Source: Sphingopyxis flava (GTDB lineage: Bacteria; Pseudomonadota; Alphaproteobacteria; Sphingomonadales; Sphingomonadaceae). From it: a DNA stretch of 64,000 nucleotides. Numbering within the stretch: position 1 is the stretch's first letter; every line of letters starts with the position of its first letter. The stretch lies in NCBI RefSeq assembly GCF_900168005.1, contig NZ_FUYP01000002.1, forward strand, positions 62,001-126,000, read 5' to 3'. Below the pieces are notes generated by a model. That model was not told the origin of the DNA. It saw only the letters and a list, made by a program, of their open reading frames with translations, and ran no database searches. Positions 18,427 to 28,560 of the stretch are shown here, piece after piece. Made by a program: the position numbers and the translations under genes.

Positions 18427-19198
18427 CCTCACTCTGCCGCGGCGGCAGCTGATCGCGCGGGCGGGCAGTCTCGTCGCCGCTGCGGGCGCGCTGCCGCTCT
18501 TGTCGGGCTGCGACGCGATCAATGAGGCGCCCGCCGTTCGCAAGATATTGTCGATGGGAGAGAAGATGCACCGCGCGAGCCAGCGGGCGCTCACCGACCG
18601 CGACGCGCTCGCGCGCGAATTCGCCCGCACCGATCTCTCGCCCGTCTTTCGCTCAAACGGCACGCGGCTGCCCGAAGGCGATGCCTATGCCGCGCACGCC
18701 GCGCGCGGCTTCGCCGACTGGCGCGTTGCGGTGCGAGGGCTCGTCGCGCGGCCGCTCATGCTGTCGATGGCAGATATTCGCGCCATGCCGCAGCGCACCC
18801 AGATCACCCGTCATGACTGCGTCGAAGGCTGGAGTGCGATTGGCGAATGGACAGGCGTGCAGCTGAGCCGGGTTCTTGCCGCGGCCGAACTGAAGGGCAG
18901 CGCACGCTATATTGTCTTTCGCTGTGCCGATCGCATCGGCGCGGCTGAATATTATGAAAGCTGCGACCTCATCGATGCCCTGCATCCCCAGACGATTCTC
19001 GCCTGGGCCCTCAACCGGCAACTGCTGCCCATCGCCAACGGTGCGCCGCTGCGTCTGCGGATCGAGCGCCAGCTGGGTTACAAGCACGCAAAATATCTGC
19101 GCGCGATCGAAGCGGTTGCAAGCCTCGAGAAGGTCGGGGCAGGAAAAGGGGGTTACTGGGAAGATCGCGTGGACTATGAATGGTATGCGGGGATCTGA
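18419..19198 (+). CDS. Molybdopterin-dependent oxidoreductase (sulfite oxidase/YedY fold), predicted Tat lipoprotein
   Basis: The 259-residue protein has the oxidoreductase molybdopterin-binding domain. The likely Mo-ligating cysteine is C134 in ITRHDCVEGWSAIGEW. The N-terminus combines a twin arginine (LPRRQLIARAG) with a hydrophobic stretch and the lipobox LLSGC (C31), so export by Tat and lipid attachment is inferred. The start is a GTG with an AGGGAGGA Shine-Dalgarno, overlapping the cytochrome b stop. The substrate is unknown: the family includes sulfite oxidases and methionine sulfoxide reductase MsrP. The cytochrome b partner suggests quinone-linked electron transfer. Confidence 0.87.
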   Translation: MNDLTLPRRQLIARAGSLVAAAGALPLLSGCDAINEAPAVRKILSMGEKMHRASQRALTDRDALAREFARTDLSPVFRSNGTRLPEGDAYAAHAARGFADWRVAVRGLVARPLMLSMADIRAMPQRTQITRHDCVEGWSAIGEWTGVQLSRVLAAAELKGSARYIVFRCADRIGAAEYYESCDLIDALHPQTILAWALNRQLLPIANGAPLRLRIERQLGYKHAKYLRAIEAVASLEKVGAGKGGYWEDRVDYEWYAGI

Positions 19199-19222
19199 AC
19201 AAGAAGAAGGAGGTCGCTCCCG

Positions 19223-20461
19223 ATGTCCATTCTCCGACCCTTTCTCTCGCGCATCGTGCGCCAGGGCCGGCTTACCGTCATAGACCCGGACGGCGGTGAG
19301 GAATATTTTGGATCAACTGCGCCGGGTTTTCCCGATGTGACCATCCGCTTCACCAGTCGCAAGGGCATGCGCCGGATCATCCTCGACCCGCGGCTTGGAG
19401 CTGCCGAGGCCTTCATGGATGGCGAGATGCGGATCGAGCGCGGTGACATCATGGAGCTGATCACACTCATCCGAGCGAACACGCCGTGGGATCGCGGCGC
19501 AAAGCTCAAGGACAAGACCGCGGCCGGCGAGGCGGTCGACTGGGTGAAGACGCGCATCAATTCGATCAACCGGCGTAGCCGCTCGCGTGCCAATGTCGCG
19601 CACCACTACGACATCGGCAACGATCTCTATCGGCTGTTTCTCGACAGCGACATGCAGTATAGCTGTGCCTATTGGCCGCGCGTCGACATGACGCTGGAGG
19701 AGGCACAGGCCGCCAAGAAGGCGCATATCGCGGCAAAGCTCGCGCTCGCGCCGGGACAGCGCATTCTGGACATCGGCTGCGGCTGGGGCGGCATGGCCAT
19801 TACCCTCGCGAAGCTCGCCGACGTCGAGGTGCTCGGGATTACACTGTCGCAAGAACAGCTGGCGCTTGCAAGGGAACGGGCCGCCGCCGCCGGCGTCGCT
19901 GATCGCGTCTCCTTCGAACTGATCGACTACCGCGACCTTGCGGCACGCGATGCGGGGCGTTTCGACCGGATCGTATCGGTGGGCATGTTCGAGCATGTGG
20001 GCGCGCGCAACTTCGAAACCTTCTTTCGCGCCGCCGCCAATCTGATGACCGCGAACGGGGTCATGCTGCTTCATACCATCGGTCGCTTCGGCAAGCCGGG
20101 GGCAACCGACGCCTTTACCCGCAAGTATATTTTCCCGGGCGGCTACATCCCCTCGCTAAGTGAGACGCTCGCCGCGAGCGAAAAAAGCCGGTTGATCGTC
20201 ACCGATGTTGAAACGCTGCGTCTCCATTATGCGCTGACCTTGCGCGAGTGGTACGCCCGTACCCTGGCTCATGAGGAAGAGATCGTCCGGATGATGGGCG
20301 ACCGCTTTTTTCGCATGTGGACCTTCTATCTCGCGGGGGCGACCTCGGCGTTTGAAAGCGGCGGAATGGGGAATTACCAGATTCAATTCGCTCGCAGCCG
20401 TCACGCGCTGCCGCTGACCCGCGACTATATGGCAGCCGCGGAACAGGGTTATGGGGGATGA
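19223..20461 (+). CDS. cfa: Cyclopropane-fatty-acyl-phospholipid synthase
   Basis: The 412-residue enzyme uses SAM to convert unsaturated acyl chains of membrane phospholipids into cyclopropane rings. The SAM-binding motif is ILDIGCGWGGMAI (about residues 182-194). The family blocks HYDIGNDLYRLFLD and MFEHVGARNFETFF are present, as is the C-terminal block with REWYARTL. A strong GGAGG lies nine bases before the ATG. It follows the Mo-oxidoreductase gene by 24 bases and may be co-transcribed with it. Confidence 0.93.
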   Translation: MSILRPFLSRIVRQGRLTVIDPDGGEEYFGSTAPGFPDVTIRFTSRKGMRRIILDPRLGAAEAFMDGEMRIERGDIMELITLIRANTPWDRGAKLKDKTAAGEAVDWVKTRINSINRRSRSRANVAHHYDIGNDLYRLFLDSDMQYSCAYWPRVDMTLEEAQAAKKAHIAAKLALAPGQRILDIGCGWGGMAITLAKLADVEVLGITLSQEQLALARERAAAAGVADRVSFELIDYRDLAARDAGRFDRIVSVGMFEHVGARNFETFFRAAANLMTANGVMLLHTIGRFGKPGATDAFTRKYIFPGGYIPSLSETLAASEKSRLIVTDVETLRLHYALTLREWYARTLAHEEEIVRMMGDRFFRMWTFYLAGATSAFESGGMGNYQIQFARSRHALPLTRDYMAAAEQGYGG

Positions 20462-20467
20462 TGCGTA

Positions 20468-20482
20468 GCGAAGAAACTTCGC
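20468..20482. repeat. Short hairpin after cfa
   Basis: GCGAAG-AAA-CTTCGC forms a perfect 6-bp stem six bases after the cfa stop codon. No T-tract follows, so it may only be an mRNA 3' end stabiliser. A related GCGAAGC/GCTTCGC hairpin occurs in the dispersed repeat near 41480. Confidence 0.4.
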
Positions 20483-20555
20483 TCGCCTCGCTCGTCTCAT
20501 CGCTCTAAGGCGTGCCGGGGCGTCTGCCCATCTGTTGCTACCCCGGGAGCGCACC

Positions 20556-21713
20556 ATGACCCATTCGCCCCTGTCACAGGGCATCGCGCCCTTCAGGGCC
20601 ATCGAGATCAGCCATCTCGCGCGACAATTGCGCGCCGAAGGGCGCTCGGTGATTCATATGGAATTCGGCCAGCCCTCCGACGGGGCACCGGCCGGGGCCG
20701 TCGCGGCGGCGAAAGCGGCGCTGGGCGAGCCCGACATGGGCTATTGGGAGAGCGTCCCGCTGCGCGAGCGTATCGCACGGCATTATGGCGATCATTATGG
20801 GCTCGATCTCGACCCGCATCGAATTTTGCTGACCTGCGGCGCGTCGCCTGCGCTCGTCCTTGCGCTCTTGACCGGCTTCGCGGCGGGGAGCCGCGTTATG
20901 ACGGCGCGGCCCGGCTATGTCGCCTATCGCAATTCGCTGCGCGCGCTCGGGATGGTCCCCGTCGAAATCGAATGCGGCGCGCGCGAACGTTTTCAGATCC
21001 AGGCGCGCCATATTCGCGACGCTGATCCCGTCCCTGAGGGGCTGATCGTCGCCAGCCCCGCAAACCCGACCGGCACGATCATCCCGCCTGCCGCGCTCGC
21101 TGAGCTCGCCGACGCCTGCCGCGCGCGCGATGTGCGCATCATCTCGGACGAAATCTATCACCGGCTAAGCTATGGCGCCGAAACGCACAGCATGCTGCAA
21201 TATGACCCCGATGCCTTCGTCATCAACAGCTTCTCGAAATATTACGGCATGCCCGGCTGGCGTCTCGGGTGGATCGTTTGCCCGCGCGGCCTCGTCGCCG
21301 AGGCACGGGCTCGGATTGGCAATCTTTTCCTCTCGCCTCCGGCGCTCAGTCAGCAGGCGGCGCTCGTGGCTTTCGATTGCGAAGAAGAGCTTGATGCGCG
21401 CGTGGCCATCTATCGCCGCAATCGGGAACGCCTGATCGGTTGCCTCGCCCGCGTTGGCATCACCGACATCGCCCCCTCGGACGGCGCCTTCTACGTATAT
21501 GCCTCGATCGCGCATCTGACTGACGACAGCATGTCGCTGTGCAAGCGCTTGCTCGAGGAGACCGGCGTCGCCACCGCCCCGGGGCTCGATTTCGATCCCG
21601 AACGCGGTTCGCGCTTCATCCGCTTCAGCTATGCCGTGAGCAGCGAATTGGCCGAGGAGGCCTGCGCGCGGTTGGAGGCGTGGTTCGCCTTGCATTATCC
21701 CGCGCAAGGCTGA
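20556..21713 (+). CDS. PLP-dependent class I/II aminotransferase (AspC-like)
   Basis: The 385-residue fold-type I aminotransferase has the PLP lysine in NSFSKYYGMPGWRLGW and the conserved ASPANPTG and IISDEIYHRLSY blocks. It resembles aspartate aminotransferase-like enzymes of the AAT-I family; the amino-acid substrate cannot be read from the sequence. The ATG at 20556 has GGGAG seven bases upstream and is preferred over an in-frame TTG at 20535. It precedes argG, but the 103-base gap with a hairpin argues against one tight operon. Confidence 0.87.
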   Translation: MTHSPLSQGIAPFRAIEISHLARQLRAEGRSVIHMEFGQPSDGAPAGAVAAAKAALGEPDMGYWESVPLRERIARHYGDHYGLDLDPHRILLTCGASPALVLALLTGFAAGSRVMTARPGYVAYRNSLRALGMVPVEIECGARERFQIQARHIRDADPVPEGLIVASPANPTGTIIPPAALAELADACRARDVRIISDEIYHRLSYGAETHSMLQYDPDAFVINSFSKYYGMPGWRLGWIVCPRGLVAEARARIGNLFLSPPALSQQAALVAFDCEEELDARVAIYRRNRERLIGCLARVGITDIAPSDGAFYVYASIAHLTDDSMSLCKRLLEETGVATAPGLDFDPERGSRFIRFSYAVSSELAEEACARLEAWFALHYPAQG

Positions 21714-21725
21714 GGCAGAGCGACA

Positions 21726-21753
21726 GGCCTGACGCTCAAGGCGCGATCAGGCC
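21726..21753. terminator. Hairpin between the aminotransferase gene and argG
   Basis: GGCCTGA and TCAGGCC form a perfect 7-bp stem, with CGC/GCG able to pair inside. There is no T-tract after it. It could end the aminotransferase transcript or be part of the argG leader. Confidence 0.4.
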
Positions 21754-21816
21754 GTTGCACCGCGCGGGCTCACCTGCTAGCCGCGCCCGCGTCATTTTCC
21801 GCCAAAAGGTTTAACC

Positions 21817-23034
21817 ATGTCCGAGTCCATCAAGCGCGTCGTCCTCGCCTATTCGGGGGGGCTCGACACCAGCGTCATTCTGAAATGGCTGCAGGTAACC
21901 TACGGCTGCGAGGTGGTGACCTTCACAGCGGACCTCGGCCAGGGCGAGGAGCTCGAGCCAGCACGCGCCAAGGCCGAGCTGATGGGTATCAAGCCCGAGC
22001 ATATTTTCATCGACGATCTGCGCGAAGAATTCGTGCGCGATTTCGTCTTCCCGATGATGCGCGCGAATGCCCGTTATGAGGGCGATTATCTGCTCGGCAC
22101 ATCTATTGCCCGCCCCCTGATTTCGAAGCGACTTGTTGAGATTGCGAAGGAAACGGGCGCCGACGCGGTCGCGCATGGCGCGACGGGCAAGGGGAACGAT
22201 CAGGTGCGCTTCGAGCTTTCCTGTTATGCGCTGAACCCCGACATCAAGGTCATCGCGCCGTGGCGCGAATGGGCGTTGACCAGCCGCACCGCACTGATCG
22301 ATTTTGCCGAAAAGAACCAGATTCCGGTCCCGAAGGACAAGCGCGGCGAAAGTCCCTTCTCGACCGACGCCAACCTTCTCCACACCTCCTCGGAAGGCAA
22401 GGTGCTCGAGGATCCGTGGGAAGAGACGCCCGATTATGTCTATTCGCGGACGGTGAATCCGGAGGATGCGCCCGACGCCCCCGAATATATCACGATCGAT
22501 TTCGAAAAGGGTGACGGCGTCGCTCTGAACGGCCAGGCGATGTCGCCGGCAACCCTGCTTGCTGCGCTCAACGATCTCGGTCGCAAGCATGGCATCGGCC
22601 GCCTCGACCTCGTCGAGAACCGCTTCGTCGGCATGAAGTCGCGCGGCATGTACGAAACGCCGGGCGGCGAAATCTATGCGCGGGCGCACCGCGGGATTGA
22701 AAGCATCACGCTCGACCGCGGCGCGGCGCATCTCAAGGACGAGCTGATGCCGAAATATGCCGAGCTCATCTACAACGGTTTCTGGTTCGCACCCGAGCGC
22801 GAGATGCTGCAGGCGGCAATCGACCATAGTCAGGCGAAGGTGACCGGCACGGTGCGCGTGAAACTCTACAAGGGCAGCGCGAACGTGGTCGGTCGCAAGT
22901 CGCCGCATAGCCTGTACAGCGAACGCCATGTTACCTTCGAGGATGACGCTGGCGCTTATGACCAGAAGGATGCCGCGGGCTTTATCAAGCTCAATGCACT
23001 GCGCCTCAAACTGCTCGCCAGGCGCGACCGCTAG
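21817..23034 (+). CDS. argG: Argininosuccinate synthase
   Basis: ArgG condenses citrulline and aspartate with ATP in arginine synthesis. The 405-residue protein has the N-type ATP pyrophosphatase loop AYSGGLDTS at residues 10-18 and the conserved [26 protein letters not shown] and [11 protein letters not shown] blocks. The length is normal. The gene appears to stand alone, with a 243-base gap after it. Confidence 0.97.
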   Translation: MSESIKRVVLAYSGGLDTSVILKWLQVTYGCEVVTFTADLGQGEELEPARAKAELMGIKPEHIFIDDLREEFVRDFVFPMMRANARYEGDYLLGTSIARPLISKRLVEIAKETGADAVAHGATGKGNDQVRFELSCYALNPDIKVIAPWREWALTSRTALIDFAEKNQIPVPKDKRGESPFSTDANLLHTSSEGKVLEDPWEETPDYVYSRTVNPEDAPDAPEYITIDFEKGDGVALNGQAMSPATLLAALNDLGRKHGIGRLDLVENRFVGMKSRGMYETPGGEIYARAHRGIESITLDRGAAHLKDELMPKYAELIYNGFWFAPEREMLQAAIDHSQAKVTGTVRVKLYKGSANVVGRKSPHSLYSERHVTFEDDAGAYDQKDAAGFIKLNALRLKLLARRDR

Positions 23035-23277
23035 GATCCTCGCGGAACCTGTTGCGCTTCGCGCGCGTTCGATTCGCCAGGATGCGCAACCCGAGTGCGT
23101 TTCTTCCACGGCAAAATTATCGCCAGATCGTGCCAAAGCGAGGCCGGTCTGCAATATTGGCATGTTCAAAAATGCAGCCAAAATGATAGCTTTGGCTCGC
23201 TCCAGACGTTGAAATAGCCAATCTGGAAATACTGATTCTCGTGGGGGGGACTAGCTGCAATCTGCTGTGAGGTTCCT

Positions 23278-23478
23278 ATGTCGGTCCAAATGTCGGGAGA
23301 TGCCACCTATGAATGGCAGCCCTGCTCCATCCTGTTTCCCCGCATCGGCACCATGCTCAGCCGACATGGTGTGCGCACGCGCGTAATTCTCCCGGGTCAT
23401 TATCTCGTCCGCCGCTCGCGAACGCTTGGCGGACGGATTTACCGGCGCGCGTCGGGAGGCGAGGACGACCTCGGCTGA
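23278..23478 (+). CDS. Small hypothetical protein (66 residues)
   Basis: I do not recognise this small protein. It starts with an ATG preceded by GAGG five bases upstream and ends in an acidic GGEDDLG tail after an Arg-rich middle. Codon third positions are G/C-rich but less so than in neighbouring genes. No membrane segment or known motif is visible. The upstream gap (23035-23277) is less G+C-rich than the surroundings, as expected for a promoter region. It could be a real small gene or a chance frame. Confidence 0.4.
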   Translation: MSVQMSGDATYEWQPCSILFPRIGTMLSRHGVRTRVILPGHYLVRRSRTLGGRIYRRASGGEDDLG

Positions 23479-23540
23479 CGCACTGTCGCCCATGAAGATT
23501 GGCTGGCAACGGCGGCGCGACCTGCGCTAAGGCGCGTGGC

Positions 23541-24551
23541 ATGACTGCGATGCGCTTCTTTTCCGACAATGCGGCGGCTGTGCATCCTGCGGTGATGGAG
23601 GCTATCGCAGCCGCCAACCAGGTCGATACCGCATATGACGGCGACGCGCTCAGCCAATCGCTCGACGATGCCTTTTCCGAGCTTTTCGAAACCCGCTGCG
23701 AGGTGATCTGGATCGCGTCGGGGACGGCGGCCAACAGCGTCATCCTCGCCCATTTCGTGCGGTCATGGCAGGGCGTTTTCTGCCATGAAGAGGCGCATAT
23801 CGAGGTCGATGAATGCGGGGCGCCGACCTTCTACTCGGGCGGTGCAAAGCTGATGCCGCTGCCCGGAATCGGCGCCAAGATCGACGTCGACGCGCTTCGA
23901 GGGCGGCTTGCCGCTATTCGCAAGGACGTCCATCAGATTCAGCCGGCGGCAATCAGTATCACCAATGCAACCGAATATGGTCTTGCGTGGCGTCCGGATG
24001 AGATCGCCGAAATCGGCGAGGTTGCGCGCGGCGCGGGACTGAAGCTGCACATGGATGGTGCGCGCTTTGCCAATGCAGTTGCGTTTCTTGACTGCGCCCC
24101 GGCCGATGTGACCTGGCGCGCGGGTGTCGATGCCTTGTCATTTGGCTTTACCAAGAATGGCGCAATGATGGCCGAGGCGCTGGTATTTTTCGGCGGGCGC
24201 GGCGGTGCAGGCGCGCGCGAACTCAAGAAGCGCGGCGGGCATCTGCTCAGCAAGGGACGCTTCGTCGCGGCGCAGATCCGCGCGATGCTCGAGAAGGATC
24301 TGTGGCTTGAAAATGCGCGTGCGGCGAACGCCGGTGCCGCGGCGCTGGCCGCGGCGTGCGGAAAGCGGCTGATGTACCCGGTCGAGGCGAATGAGTTGTT
24401 CGTCCGCCTGACTGCCAAGGAAGCGGCGCGGCTGCGAACCGCGGGTTATGATTTCTATGACTGGGGCAAGGACGCGGCGCGCCTGGTCGTCAGCTGGGAC
24501 CAGGACGCTGGCGCGGTCGCACCGCTCGCCGCTGCGATCGCGGCCCTATGA
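23541..24551 (+). CDS. Low-specificity L-threonine aldolase / beta-eliminating lyase family protein
   Basis: The 336-residue PLP enzyme resembles low-specificity threonine aldolases, which split threonine or allo-threonine into glycine and acetaldehyde. Visible blocks are the N-terminal RFFSDNAAAVHPAVMEA, the LHMDGARFANAVAF segment and the PLP lysine in LSFGFTKNGAM. The ATG at 23541 is preceded by AAGG; the frame is open further upstream without similarity. Its stop overlaps the start of the DMT transporter gene (ATGA). Confidence 0.88.
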   Translation: MTAMRFFSDNAAAVHPAVMEAIAAANQVDTAYDGDALSQSLDDAFSELFETRCEVIWIASGTAANSVILAHFVRSWQGVFCHEEAHIEVDECGAPTFYSGGAKLMPLPGIGAKIDVDALRGRLAAIRKDVHQIQPAAISITNATEYGLAWRPDEIAEIGEVARGAGLKLHMDGARFANAVAFLDCAPADVTWRAGVDALSFGFTKNGAMMAEALVFFGGRGGAGARELKKRGGHLLSKGRFVAAQIRAMLEKDLWLENARAANAGAAALAAACGKRLMYPVEANELFVRLTAKEAARLRTAGYDFYDWGKDAARLVVSWDQDAGAVAPLAAAIAAL

Positions 24552-25522
24552 GCGGGATGCAGCCGACGCTTTTCACGCCGCGCGTGCTCGTCCCCTTCGC
24601 TTTGGTGACCCTGGTCTGGGGTTCGACGTGGATTGTGATCAAGGGGCAGCTCGGGGTCGTCCCCCCGAGCTGGTCGGTGACTTATCGCTTTACTGTGGCG
24701 GCGCTGGTGATGTTCGCCTTTGCGGCGCTGCGCCGCGAACGTATCTGGATCGACTCTCGTGCACTGGCCTTCGCCGCGCTGCTCGGCGTGGCGCAGTTCA
24801 CCTTCAACTTCAATTTCGTCTACCGCGCCGAGCAGCATATCACCTCGGGCCTTGTTGCGGTGCTCTTTGCGTTGCTGATCGTGCCCAACACGCTTCTCGG
24901 CCGGGCCTTGTTGAAGACACCGCTTGAGGGCCGCTTCCTGCTCGGCGCCGGAATCGCGATCAGCGGCGTCGCAATGATGATCATCCACGAATATCAGGTC
25001 GCAGCTCTTGGCGCGTCGGCGGTGATCCTCGGTATCGTGTTAACCCTCTCGGGCGTACTCAGCGCGTCAATCGCCAATGTCATGCAGGGGACCGCCTTCG
25101 CGCGCGCGCAGTCGATGACGGTGATGATCGCATGGGCGATGCTGTTCGGTGCTCTCGCCGACGGGGCCTTTGCGTGGATCACGACCGGGCCGCCGGTGTT
25201 GGACATGCGCTTTGTCTACCTCGGCGGCATATTCTATCTCGGTGTCATCGCGAGCGCGGTAACCTTTCCACTCTATTTCGGCATTATCCGCGCGGTGGGT
25301 CCGGGACAGGCGGCGTGGTCAAGCGTGCTGATCCCGATCATTGCGATGGGTTTTTCAACCCTGTTGGAAGGCTACCACTGGTCGTTGCTGTCGATCGCAG
25401 GCGGTGCTGTGGCGTTGGTCGGGTTGGTGATAGCGGTTGCGAAACGGCCCGCGCGGCCTTCAGTCAGCGGCAATATGGTGTCGTTGCCCTGCGAGGAGGA
25501 TGGCGGGATTAGCCCGCGCTGA
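24548..25522 (+). CDS. DMT-family (EamA) transporter
   Basis: The 324-residue inner-membrane protein has about ten hydrophobic segments in two EamA halves. The first half opens with [20 protein letters not shown], a typical EamA N-terminus. The family exports amino acids and other small metabolites. Coupling to the threonine-aldolase-like gene suggests a related amino-acid substrate, but that is inference. The last 14 bases overlap the end of murA on the other strand. Confidence 0.88.
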   Translation: MSGMQPTLFTPRVLVPFALVTLVWGSTWIVIKGQLGVVPPSWSVTYRFTVAALVMFAFAALRRERIWIDSRALAFAALLGVAQFTFNFNFVYRAEQHITSGLVAVLFALLIVPNTLLGRALLKTPLEGRFLLGAGIAISGVAMMIIHEYQVAALGASAVILGIVLTLSGVLSASIANVMQGTAFARAQSMTVMIAWAMLFGALADGAFAWITTGPPVLDMRFVYLGGIFYLGVIASAVTFPLYFGIIRAVGPGQAAWSSVLIPIIAMGFSTLLEGYHWSLLSIAGGAVALVGLVIAVAKRPARPSVSGNMVSLPCEEDGGISPR

Positions 25523-26795
25523 TTCGTTCAATATCGGCACCGACCGCCTGCAGCTTCTCTTCCAGCCGCTCATAGCCGCGATCGAGATGATAGACGCGGT
25601 TGACCTCGGTCTGCCCTTCGGCGGCGAGGCCCGCGATGATCAAGCTCATCGAGGCGCGCAGGTCGGTTGCCATGACCGGCGCACCGATAAGCCGTTCGAC
25701 GCCGCGGACAACCGCGGTACGACCCTTGACCTGAATGTCGCAGCCCATGCGTGCCAGTTCGGGAACGTGCATGTAGCGGTTCTCGAAAATCGTCTCGGTG
25801 AAGAGCGACGCGCCAGTGCCGAGCGTTGCCATCGCCATGAACTGCGCCTGCATGTCGGTCGCAAAGCCGGGGTAGGGGGCGGTCGAAAGCGTGACGGGCT
25901 GGGCGCGGCCTGCCATGGCGACGCGGATGCCGGTCCTGGTTTCCTCGACCGTGGCGCCCGCCTCGCGCAATGCGGCAAGCGTCGCTTCCATCTCGGCCGC
26001 CTTCGCACCGACCAGTTCCACATCACCCTCGGTGATCACCGCAGCGCAGGCGTAGCTGCCCGCTTCGATCCGGTCGGCCATCACGCGATAGGTCGCGCCG
26101 TGCAGCCGGTCGACGCCTTCGATCGTCAGCGTTTCGGTGCCGATGCCGTCGATCGTAGCGCCCATGGCGACGAGGCAGTTGCAAAGGTCGACAATCTCGG
26201 GTTCGCGGGCTGCATTTTCAAGCACGCAACTTCCCCTGGCGAGCACCCCCGCCATCAGCGCATTCTCGGTTGCGCCGACCGAGACGACGGGAAAGGTATA
26301 TTTTCCTCCAGGCAGACGGCCGCCGCCCGGTGCGCTTGCTTTCACATAGCCTGAGGCGAGTTCGATCTCGGCGCCAAAGGCTTCGAGGGCTTTCAGGTGG
26401 AGATCGATCGGCCGGTTCCCGATCGCGCAGCCACCCGGAAGGCTGACCGTCGCCTCGCCTGCGCGTGCGAGCAGCGGGCCGAGAACGAGAATCGAGGCGC
26501 GCATCTTGCGTACGATGTCATAGGGGGCGACGGTCGACGTCAGTGTCGTGGTTCGGGCTGTCATGACCCGTCCGAAATCCTCGGGCCGCGATCCTTCTAT
26601 GGTCGTTGAGCAACCGAGCTGGTTGAGAAGATGACCAAAGCCGTCGACGTCGGCGAGCCTCGGCAGGTTGCGAAGCGTCAGGGGCTCGTCGGTGAGCAGC
26701 GCGCAGGGGAGTAGCGTGAGCGCGGCATTCTTGGCGCCGGAAATGGGGATACGGCCCTTGAGTCGCTGGCCGCCGCGAATGACGATCTGATCCAT
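25509..26795 (-). CDS. murA: UDP-N-acetylglucosamine 1-carboxyvinyltransferase
   Basis: MurA makes the first committed step of peptidoglycan synthesis, transferring enolpyruvate from PEP to UDP-GlcNAc. The 428-residue protein has the conserved GAKNAAL near residues 20-26 and the catalytic cysteine C123 in [15 protein letters not shown]. The Cys is the form blocked by fosfomycin; no Asp substitution is seen. The gene seems monocistronic and overlaps the convergent DMT gene by 14 bases at its 3' end. Confidence 0.96.
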   Translation of the reverse strand: MDQIVIRGGQRLKGRIPISGAKNAALTLLPCALLTDEPLTLRNLPRLADVDGFGHLLNQLGCSTTIEGSRPEDFGRVMTARTTTLTSTVAPYDIVRKMRASILVLGPLLARAGEATVSLPGGCAIGNRPIDLHLKALEAFGAEIELASGYVKASAPGGGRLPGGKYTFPVVSVGATENALMAGVLARGSCVLENAAREPEIVDLCNCLVAMGATIDGIGTETLTIEGVDRLHGATYRVMADRIEAGSYACAAVITEGDVELVGAKAAEMEATLAALREAGATVEETRTGIRVAMAGRAQPVTLSTAPYPGFATDMQAQFMAMATLGTGASLFTETIFENRYMHVPELARMGCDIQVKGRTAVVRGVERLIGAPVMATDLRASMSLIIAGLAAEGQTEVNRVYHLDRGYERLEEKLQAVGADIERISAG

Positions 26796-26849
26796 CGGCT
26801 GTCTTTAGCCGATGCACGGGAGCACGCAAGCGGCGCCGTCTTCGCGCAC

Positions 26850-28430
26850 TTACGCGCCCAGCTCGATCGTCCGCGCAATGCCGATCGCCTCCAGAAATGC
26901 CTTGTCATGACTGACGACGATCAGCGCGCCGTCATAGCCGGCAAGCCCCGCCTCGACCGCACCGAGCGAGTCGAGGTCGAGATGATTGGTGGGCTCATCG
27001 AGGATCAGCAATTGAGGCGGCGTTGGCGCGCCGAGCGTGCAGGCGAGGCCCGCGCGCAGCATCTGGCCGCCGCTCAGGGTCCCGGCGGCACGGTCGGCTG
27101 CAAGCGAACGAAAGCCGAAACGTGCAAGCGCGGCGCGACACTGATTGTTCGTTGTCCCGGCATTGAGGCGCGCAAAATTGTCCGCGATCGAGCGAGCGGG
27201 ATCGAGGAGCGATACGCGCTGGTCAAAGAAGGCGAAGGGGACCGCCGTTCGCACGCTGCCCTGCCAGGGTTCCAGCGATCCCGCGATGAGGGCGAGCACG
27301 GTCGATTTGCCCGATCCATTGGGACCGGCAATGGCGATGCGCTCGGGACCGGTGATCACAAGCGACAGATTGCGCACGACGGGTCTACCCGGAAGATAGC
27401 CTGCGGTAACTCGGTCGAGCTTGAGCACCCTGCGCGACGTGGGCAGACCGCTTGACGCAAGCGCCATCGCAAGCGGATCCAGCGTCTCGACGCGACGCCG
27501 CGCCTCGGTGAGCTCCATCTCGGCGGCTTCGCGCTGTCGATCGGCGAGGCGACTTCCGGCGGCGCGGCTTTCTTCTGCGCGGCGCTTGCGGGCGCCAAGG
27601 AGGATGTTGGGTGCATCGCCGCGCACCGCCTTGCGGCGTCCGCGCGCATCGCGCTTGTCCTGCTTCTCGCTTGCCGCCTGCGCCCGGCGCCGAACCGCAT
27701 CAACATTTTTTTCCGCATTCGCGAGCCTGGCATCGGCGGCAGCCTGTTCGGCCTCCTTATGAGCCTGGTAGGCGCTCCAGCCGCCGCCCGTGCGCGTCGC
27801 CCCGAGCGCGGTCAGTTCGACGACCGCATCCATCTCCTCGAGCAGTTCGCGGTCGTGGCTGATAACGAGCGCGCCGCCGCGCCATCCCGCGAGCAGGTCG
27901 CGCACGGCTTCGCGGCCCTCGCGGTCGAGATTGTTCGTCGGTTCGTCGAGCAAGAGGAAATCGGGCGCGGCGAAGACCATGGCCGCGAGCGCAGCGCGCG
28001 TGCGCTGGCCTCCCGAAAGCGCGCTGAGCGGAGTCTCGAGGGGGAGCGGCAGGCAGACCTTGGCGAGCGCCTCTTCGATGCGCGGCTCAAGCGTCCAGTC
28101 GGCTTCGGCAATTTCGTCGACCGTGGCATCGCCCGCTTCGGCCTTTCGGACGAGGGTGATTGCATCGCGCGCGTCGAAGAGGTCGACGATCGTCTCTCCG
28201 TCAGGGACCTGCACCATCTGACGCAGCATCGCAGTGCTGCCCTCGATGATGACACGTCCCCCCGTCGGGGAGAGTTCCCGCGCGATCAGACGCAGAAGCG
28301 TCGATTTTCCGACGCCGTTGCGGCCGACGATGCCGGTGCGCTCGCGCTGAAACCGGAGATTGAGGTCGGTGAAGACGGCGCGGCCGTCAGGGGCGGACCA
28401 GCGAAGATGGGCAATGGTGATCGAGGACAT
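26850..28430 (-). CDS. ABC-F family ATPase
   Basis: The 526-residue protein has two ABC domains and no membrane segment, as in the ABC-F translation factors. Walker A motifs are GRNGVGKST and GPNGSGKST, signatures LSGGQRTRA and LSGGQMLRA, and Walker B motifs end in DEPTNNLD and DEPTNHLD. The linker (about residues 215-310) is Arg/Lys/Ala-rich and helical. Members release stalled ribosomes or protect them from antibiotics; this one cannot be assigned to a subgroup by eye. The ATG at 28430 gives MSSITIAHL; a start at 28454 is possible. Confidence 0.9.
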   Translation of the reverse strand: MSSITIAHLRWSAPDGRAVFTDLNLRFQRERTGIVGRNGVGKSTLLRLIARELSPTGGRVIIEGSTAMLRQMVQVPDGETIVDLFDARDAITLVRKAEAGDATVDEIAEADWTLEPRIEEALAKVCLPLPLETPLSALSGGQRTRAALAAMVFAAPDFLLLDEPTNNLDREGREAVRDLLAGWRGGALVISHDRELLEEMDAVVELTALGATRTGGGWSAYQAHKEAEQAAADARLANAEKNVDAVRRRAQAASEKQDKRDARGRRKAVRGDAPNILLGARKRRAEESRAAGSRLADRQREAAEMELTEARRRVETLDPLAMALASSGLPTSRRVLKLDRVTAGYLPGRPVVRNLSLVITGPERIAIAGPNGSGKSTVLALIAGSLEPWQGSVRTAVPFAFFDQRVSLLDPARSIADNFARLNAGTTNNQCRAALARFGFRSLAADRAAGTLSGGQMLRAGLACTLGAPTPPQLLILDEPTNHLDLDSLGAVEAGLAGYDGALIVVSHDKAFLEAIGIARTIELGA

Positions 28431-28560
28431 GGACAAGGGCTTTCCTGGCGGCAAGACGCACGGGCGTTGCGGTCAGTTTCTTGTCCATGACGGGTCCATT
28501 CCGGTTCGGTCGGACCGCCAATCTAGGGCTTGCTGCCGCGCGGCGCAACCGGGATGGTGG

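Noticed and set aside
21811..23181. A 456-codon minus-strand frame opposite argG
   Set aside because: It covers argG almost exactly on the other strand; argG is certain, and the frame has no recognisable domain.
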